DNA from: Candidatus Woesearchaeota archaeon
GTDB taxonomy: Archaea; Nanobdellota; Nanobdellia; Woesearchaeales; UBA11576
Assembly: GCA_018668595.1 (NCBI GenBank)
Contig: JABJCP010000001.1
Location: 1 to 64,000 of the forward strand
Direction: 5' to 3'
DNA length: 64,000 bases
The position numbers were made by a program, and so were the translations under genes. Under the pieces are notes generated by a model. That model ran no database searches. It was not told the origin of the DNA and worked only from the letters and a program-made list of their open reading frames with translations. Each line of letters starts with the position of its first letter. The first letter of the stretch is position 1. This document shows positions 60,913-64,000 of this stretch, one piece after another.

Positions 60913-61572
60913 ATGAACAAAGAAAACATCAAAGAAGCACTTAAGAAGTTAAAAGAGAGTTCTAAGAAGCGTAATTTCAATCAGAGTATTGATTTAATCA
61001 TAAATCTTAGAGGAATCAATATAAAAAAGAATGAAGAACAAGTTGACTTGTTTGTTACGCTACATTATCCAAAAGGAAAAATCACTAAAATTTGCGGCAT
61101 TGTAGGTCCAGAATTAAAAGATAATGCTAAAGAAGCTTGTGATTTGGTTATAACTGCGGCAGATTTTGGAAAGTATGAAGGAAATAAAAAAGAATTGAAA
61201 AAACTTGCTAACAATTATGATTTCTTTGTGGCTCAAGCAAATGTGATGCCAAAGATTGCTCAAATATTTGGTAAAGTATTTGGTCCTAAACAAAAAATGC
61301 CAAATCCTAAGGCTGGATGTGTTGTTCCACCTAATGCGAATATGGCAGCATTAGTAGAAAAACTTCAAAAAACAGTTAGAGTTAAAGCAAAAACTCAATT
61401 GGGAATCCAATGCATAATTGGTAATGAAGCTCAAAATGAAGATGAAGTTATTGATAATATTATTACAACATACAATGCAATTATTCATCATTTACCTCAC
61501 GAAGAATCTAATATCCGAGAGGTTTTAATCAAACTTTGTATGTCAAAACCAATAGCTATTAAACTAAAATAA
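60913..61572 (+). CDS. rpl1: Ribosomal protein uL1
   Basis: 219 aa. The archaeal form begins NKENIKEALKKLKESSKKRNFNQS and has FGKVFGPKQKMPNPKAGCVV (the conserved uL1 GPRGKMPxPK-like loop) and TQLGIQCIIG. It builds the L1 stalk that helps release E-site tRNA. It is first of the local ribosomal operon; uL11, often upstream in archaea, is absent here. A ribosome site GGTGGAG is 8 bases ahead. Confidence 0.94.
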   Translation: MNKENIKEALKKLKESSKKRNFNQSIDLIINLRGINIKKNEEQVDLFVTLHYPKGKITKICGIVGPELKDNAKEACDLVITAADFGKYEGNKKELKKLANNYDFFVAQANVMPKIAQIFGKVFGPKQKMPNPKAGCVVPPNANMAALVEKLQKTVRVKAKTQLGIQCIIGNEAQNEDEVIDNIITTYNAIIHHLPHEESNIREVLIKLCMSKPIAIKLK

Positions 61573-61594
61573 TTATTATTACAGGTATTAAAAA

Positions 61595-62443
61595 ATGGCA
61601 CATGTAAGTGAAGCAAAAAAACAAACAGTTGACGAATTTGTTAAATTAATTAAAGAGTATCCTATTATAGGTGCACTTAACATGCAGGATCTCCCTTCAA
61701 AACAAATTCAAAACATGCGAGAAAATCTTAGATCTACTGTATTAATTAAAATGACTAAACGTAGACTTATGAAAGTTGCATTTGAAAAAGCAGACAAAAG
61801 TAAACCAGGTGTTAAAAAATTATTTGAATATTTAAGAGGAATGCCTGCATTATTATTTACTAAAGAAAATCCATTCACAATTTTTAAAACATTAAAAAAG
61901 AATAAATCTAATGCTCCTGCTAAAGCAGGCCAAATAGCACCTAAAGAAATTATTATTCCTGCAGGACCTACAAGTTTTGCTCCAGGTCCAATTATTGGAG
62001 AACTTGGTGCTTTGGGTATTCAAGCAGGTGTTGATGCAGGTAAGGTTACTGTTAAAGCGGATGCATCTGTTGCACAAGAAGGTGATGTTATAAAACCTGA
62101 ACTTGCAGCAGTTCTTACAAGATTAGGTATAGAACCTATGGAAATTGGTTTAGATCTTATTGCAATTTATGAAGATGGAGATATTTTTACTAAGAGTGTA
62201 TTAGATATCGACGAGCAAGAATATATCGATAATATTACTAAAGGTCATAGTTGGGCATTTAACTTAGCTATGGACGCAGGAGTTCATACACCAGAAACTC
62301 TTGGATTCATGATTACCAAAGCGTTTTCAGATGCAAGGTCATTAGCTGTTGAGCAAAATGTTCACACAAAAGATACAGTTAATTTTGCATTAAACAAAGC
62401 TGAAAATCAAGCAGCTAGTTTGAAAGCGCAAATAAATGTATAA
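61595..62443 (+). CDS. Ribosomal protein uL10 (P0)
   Basis: 282 aa. The N-terminal HVSEAKKQTVDEFVKLIKEY, GALNMQDLPSKQIQNMR and IKMTKRRLMKVAF parts bind rRNA. PGPIIGELGALGIQAGVD marks the archaeal/eukaryal insertion. The C-terminal helices anchor P1/L12 dimers. The Glu/Asp-rich terminal tail common in P0 is short here and ends in SLKAQINV. Confidence 0.93.
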   Translation: MAHVSEAKKQTVDEFVKLIKEYPIIGALNMQDLPSKQIQNMRENLRSTVLIKMTKRRLMKVAFEKADKSKPGVKKLFEYLRGMPALLFTKENPFTIFKTLKKNKSNAPAKAGQIAPKEIIIPAGPTSFAPGPIIGELGALGIQAGVDAGKVTVKADASVAQEGDVIKPELAAVLTRLGIEPMEIGLDLIAIYEDGDIFTKSVLDIDEQEYIDNITKGHSWAFNLAMDAGVHTPETLGFMITKAFSDARSLAVEQNVHTKDTVNFALNKAENQAASLKAQINV

Positions 62444-62476
62444 AATAATATTTAGGAACAATACGGAGGTATTAAA

Positions 62477-62776
62477 ATGGAGTACGTATACGCTGCAATG
62501 CTTATTCACAAAGCAGGCGGTAATGTAACTGAAGAATCTGTTAAAAAAGTCCTTGAGGCTGCAGGCGTCAAAGTTGACGATGCAAGAGTTAAAGCTTTGA
62601 TTGCTGCTCTTGATGGAGTTAATATTGACGAAGCTATCGAAAAGGCTGCAGTTGTAGCAGCACCGGCAGCAAGCGCAGCACCAGCAAGTGCAGAAGCACC
62701 AGCAGAGAAAAAAGAAGAACCTAAAGAAGAGAAAAAGGAAGAAGCTGCTGCAGGACTTGGCGCATTATTCGGTTAA
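62477..62776 (+). CDS. rpl12: Ribosomal stalk protein P1 (archaeal L12)
   Basis: 99 aa. The N-terminal dimerisation domain ([34 protein letters not shown]) is joined to an Ala/Pro hinge and the acidic [22 protein letters not shown] end. GLGALFG is the hallmark of the P-stalk. It recruits translation factors. A GGAGGT ribosome site precedes the ATG. Confidence 0.94.
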   Translation: MEYVYAAMLIHKAGGNVTEESVKKVLEAAGVKVDDARVKALIAALDGVNIDEAIEKAAVVAAPAASAAPASAEAPAEKKEEPKEEKKEEAAAGLGALFG

Positions 62777-62786
62777 ATAAAATCTA

Positions 62787-62806
62787 TAAATTTTTTTTAT
62801 TTTAAA
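62787..62806 (+). terminator. Oligo-T terminator after the ribosomal operon
   Basis: A run of eight T (62791-62798) then ATTTT follows the P1/L12 stop. This is typical of archaeal termination. Confidence 0.5.
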
Positions 62807-62908
62807 TAAATTGAATTTTGAATAAATTAAAAATCTAATTTTTTATTTTTAATAATTTAATAAAACACTGGTGTTCTTAAACGCCTAGTTGTCAGAGATA
62901 ATTGTACC

Positions 62909-63868
62909 ATGGTATCTGAGGAAGAAAAGAAAAAATTATTTGAAGAATTAAACAAGCATAAAGAAAAAGCTAATGCTTTACGTAAAGATATTAGCGAACT
63001 TAATTCTACAAAAGAAAATTGGTTTAATCAAAAACGTTCTGTTTCTCAAGAAATTAATGAATTGTCTAAGAAAGTTAGGGAACTTAGAAATAAGCGTAAT
63101 AATTTAACCAAGTATGTTAAGGATGCTAAGGAAAAAAGAAAAAAACTTAATGACGACTTAAAGAAAAAGCGTGATGAACTTAAGAAAACTGCTTCTGAGA
63201 AAAAAGAAATTCAGAAAAAATTAGGAATTAAAGAAGATCCTTCTAACATACTTAAAGAAATTGAAGAACTTGAATTCAAAATTGAAACTGAAGCAATGCC
63301 ATTTTCTAAAGAGCAAAAAGTTATGAAAATTATTGCGGAGAAAAAAAAGATTCTAAAACAATGTAAAGATGTTAGTGCGGTTTTTGATAAAATTCAAGAT
63401 GCTAGTCGTAACGTGGACAAAATAAAAGATAAAGCTGATGAAACTCATCGAAAAATTCAACAAAAAGCAGAAGATAGTCAAAAACATCATGAAGATCTTA
63501 TTGAATTTTCAAAAGAATTAAGAGACCTCAAAACAAAAGAAGAAGATTTTCTCAAAAAGTTTGTAGATAGTAAAAATAAATACAATGAAATTAATGATAT
63601 TTTGAAAAAAGAACTCGATATCATGAATGGAATTAAAGAAAGCCTAGGAGTTATAAAAGAAAAAGAAACTGAAGCTAAACGTGGAGAAATGGCAAAGAAG
63701 CTCAAGATGAGTGAAAAAACTGTCGAAGAAAAAATAAAAAAGCGTCAAAAATTAACTACTGAAGATTTATTAGTTTTCCAAGCTAAAGAATTAAAAGCAG
63801 AAAATAAAAATAAAGCTCCTGCTAAAAACAAACAAAAAGAAAAAAAGTCAGTTAAAAAGAAAGAATAA
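62909..63868 (+). CDS. Long coiled-coil protein
   Basis: 319 aa, almost entirely Lys/Glu/Leu heptads (ELNKHKEKANALRKDISELN at the start), with a short break near residue 110-125 (KLGIKEDPSNILKEIEELEF) and a Lys-rich tail. Similar archaeal coiled-coil proteins (sometimes mis-named phosphoserine phosphatase) often neighbour ribosomal or polymerase genes. Function unknown. The ATG lies in the palindrome TACCATGGTA. Confidence 0.84.
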   Translation: MVSEEEKKKLFEELNKHKEKANALRKDISELNSTKENWFNQKRSVSQEINELSKKVRELRNKRNNLTKYVKDAKEKRKKLNDDLKKKRDELKKTASEKKEIQKKLGIKEDPSNILKEIEELEFKIETEAMPFSKEQKVMKIIAEKKKILKQCKDVSAVFDKIQDASRNVDKIKDKADETHRKIQQKAEDSQKHHEDLIEFSKELRDLKTKEEDFLKKFVDSKNKYNEINDILKKELDIMNGIKESLGVIKEKETEAKRGEMAKKLKMSEKTVEEKIKKRQKLTTEDLLVFQAKELKAENKNKAPAKNKQKEKKSVKKKE

Positions 63869-64000
63869 TTGTTTTATAATTAACTAATTCTTAATATTAT
63901 TAAAACCTAGTAATTAAACAATATAAACAAAGAAAATTAAACTAATAAATTAAGGTTAAGTAAATACGAGAATCAATCAATATTTGAATTAATTATTTTA

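Noticed and set aside
61892-62077. Small minus-strand frame within the uL10 gene
   Set aside because: Shadow of the ribosomal protein gene with Asn/Cys-rich composition and no start signals.

Overview
The window reads as an AT-rich archaeal chromosome segment, most likely from a small-genome DPANN-type lineage (Woesearchaeota/Pacearchaeota-like; inference from gene content only). The archaeal signs are a uL1-uL10(P0)-P1/L12 ribosomal operon, RNA polymerase subunit L, an archaeal-type RNase J, an AbrB-PhoU protein, and promoters of the form AGAAA-n-TTTATAAA. Many of these promoters sit about 25 bp before the ATG (leaderless mRNAs), while other genes have strong GGAGG/GAGGTG ribosome sites. Oxygen defence is of the anaerobe kind: desulfoferrodoxin plus two rubrerythrins. 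No tRNA, rRNA or CRISPR array was seen.

Layout. (1) 4-16264, minus: seventeen tandem paralogs of a protein family I cannot name, packed stop-to-start. All share a roughly 95-residue C-terminal core (xSIGYDP ... NGR ... DKxxKKID ... VIxTLxSIAxHDP) behind a variable N-terminal and coiled-coil half. (2) 16.5-21.0 kb, plus: a winged-helix/nucleotidyltransferase pair, a DUF5320-DUF134 pair under a 22-bp palindrome, two lipoproteins and a DUF1016 nuclease. (3) 21.0-26.2 kb, minus: RNase J, a two-lobed PD-(D/E)XK/DUF5655 protein, and a cluster of three small membrane proteins with a 41-residue protein. (4) 26.4-40.5 kb: mostly housekeeping (HemN-like radical SAM enzyme, inositol-phosphatase family, HD protein, Ogg2, redox cluster, RpoL, AMMECR1, transglutaminase-like protein, 905-aa surface protein).

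(5) 40.5-60.7 kb is an accessory region of mostly single, unrelated genes in both orientations: VOC, methyltransferases, isochorismatase family, EEP nuclease, CYTH, P-loop kinase, BRO protein, HEPN/MNT pair, and three radical-SAM modules with unfamiliar partners. A family of GC-rich intergenic repeats ending in TTTAACARSAATTAAG separates several of them. Two copies extend into long imperfect inverted repeats with RYYYAAC/GTTRRRY-like ends, resembling integron attC sites. Remnants of tyrosine recombinases lie near both edges (41.1 and 57.0 kb). I read this as a decayed integron-like cassette region. This is an inference. Integrons have been reported in archaeal genomes, but I cannot verify a match here.

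(6) 60.8-64.0 kb, plus: uL1, uL10, P1/L12 and a long coiled-coil protein. The strongest candidates for undescribed biology are the 17-paralog operon, the repeat-separated cassette region, and the radical-SAM/ParB-like/coiled-coil operon at 53.5-55.5 kb.
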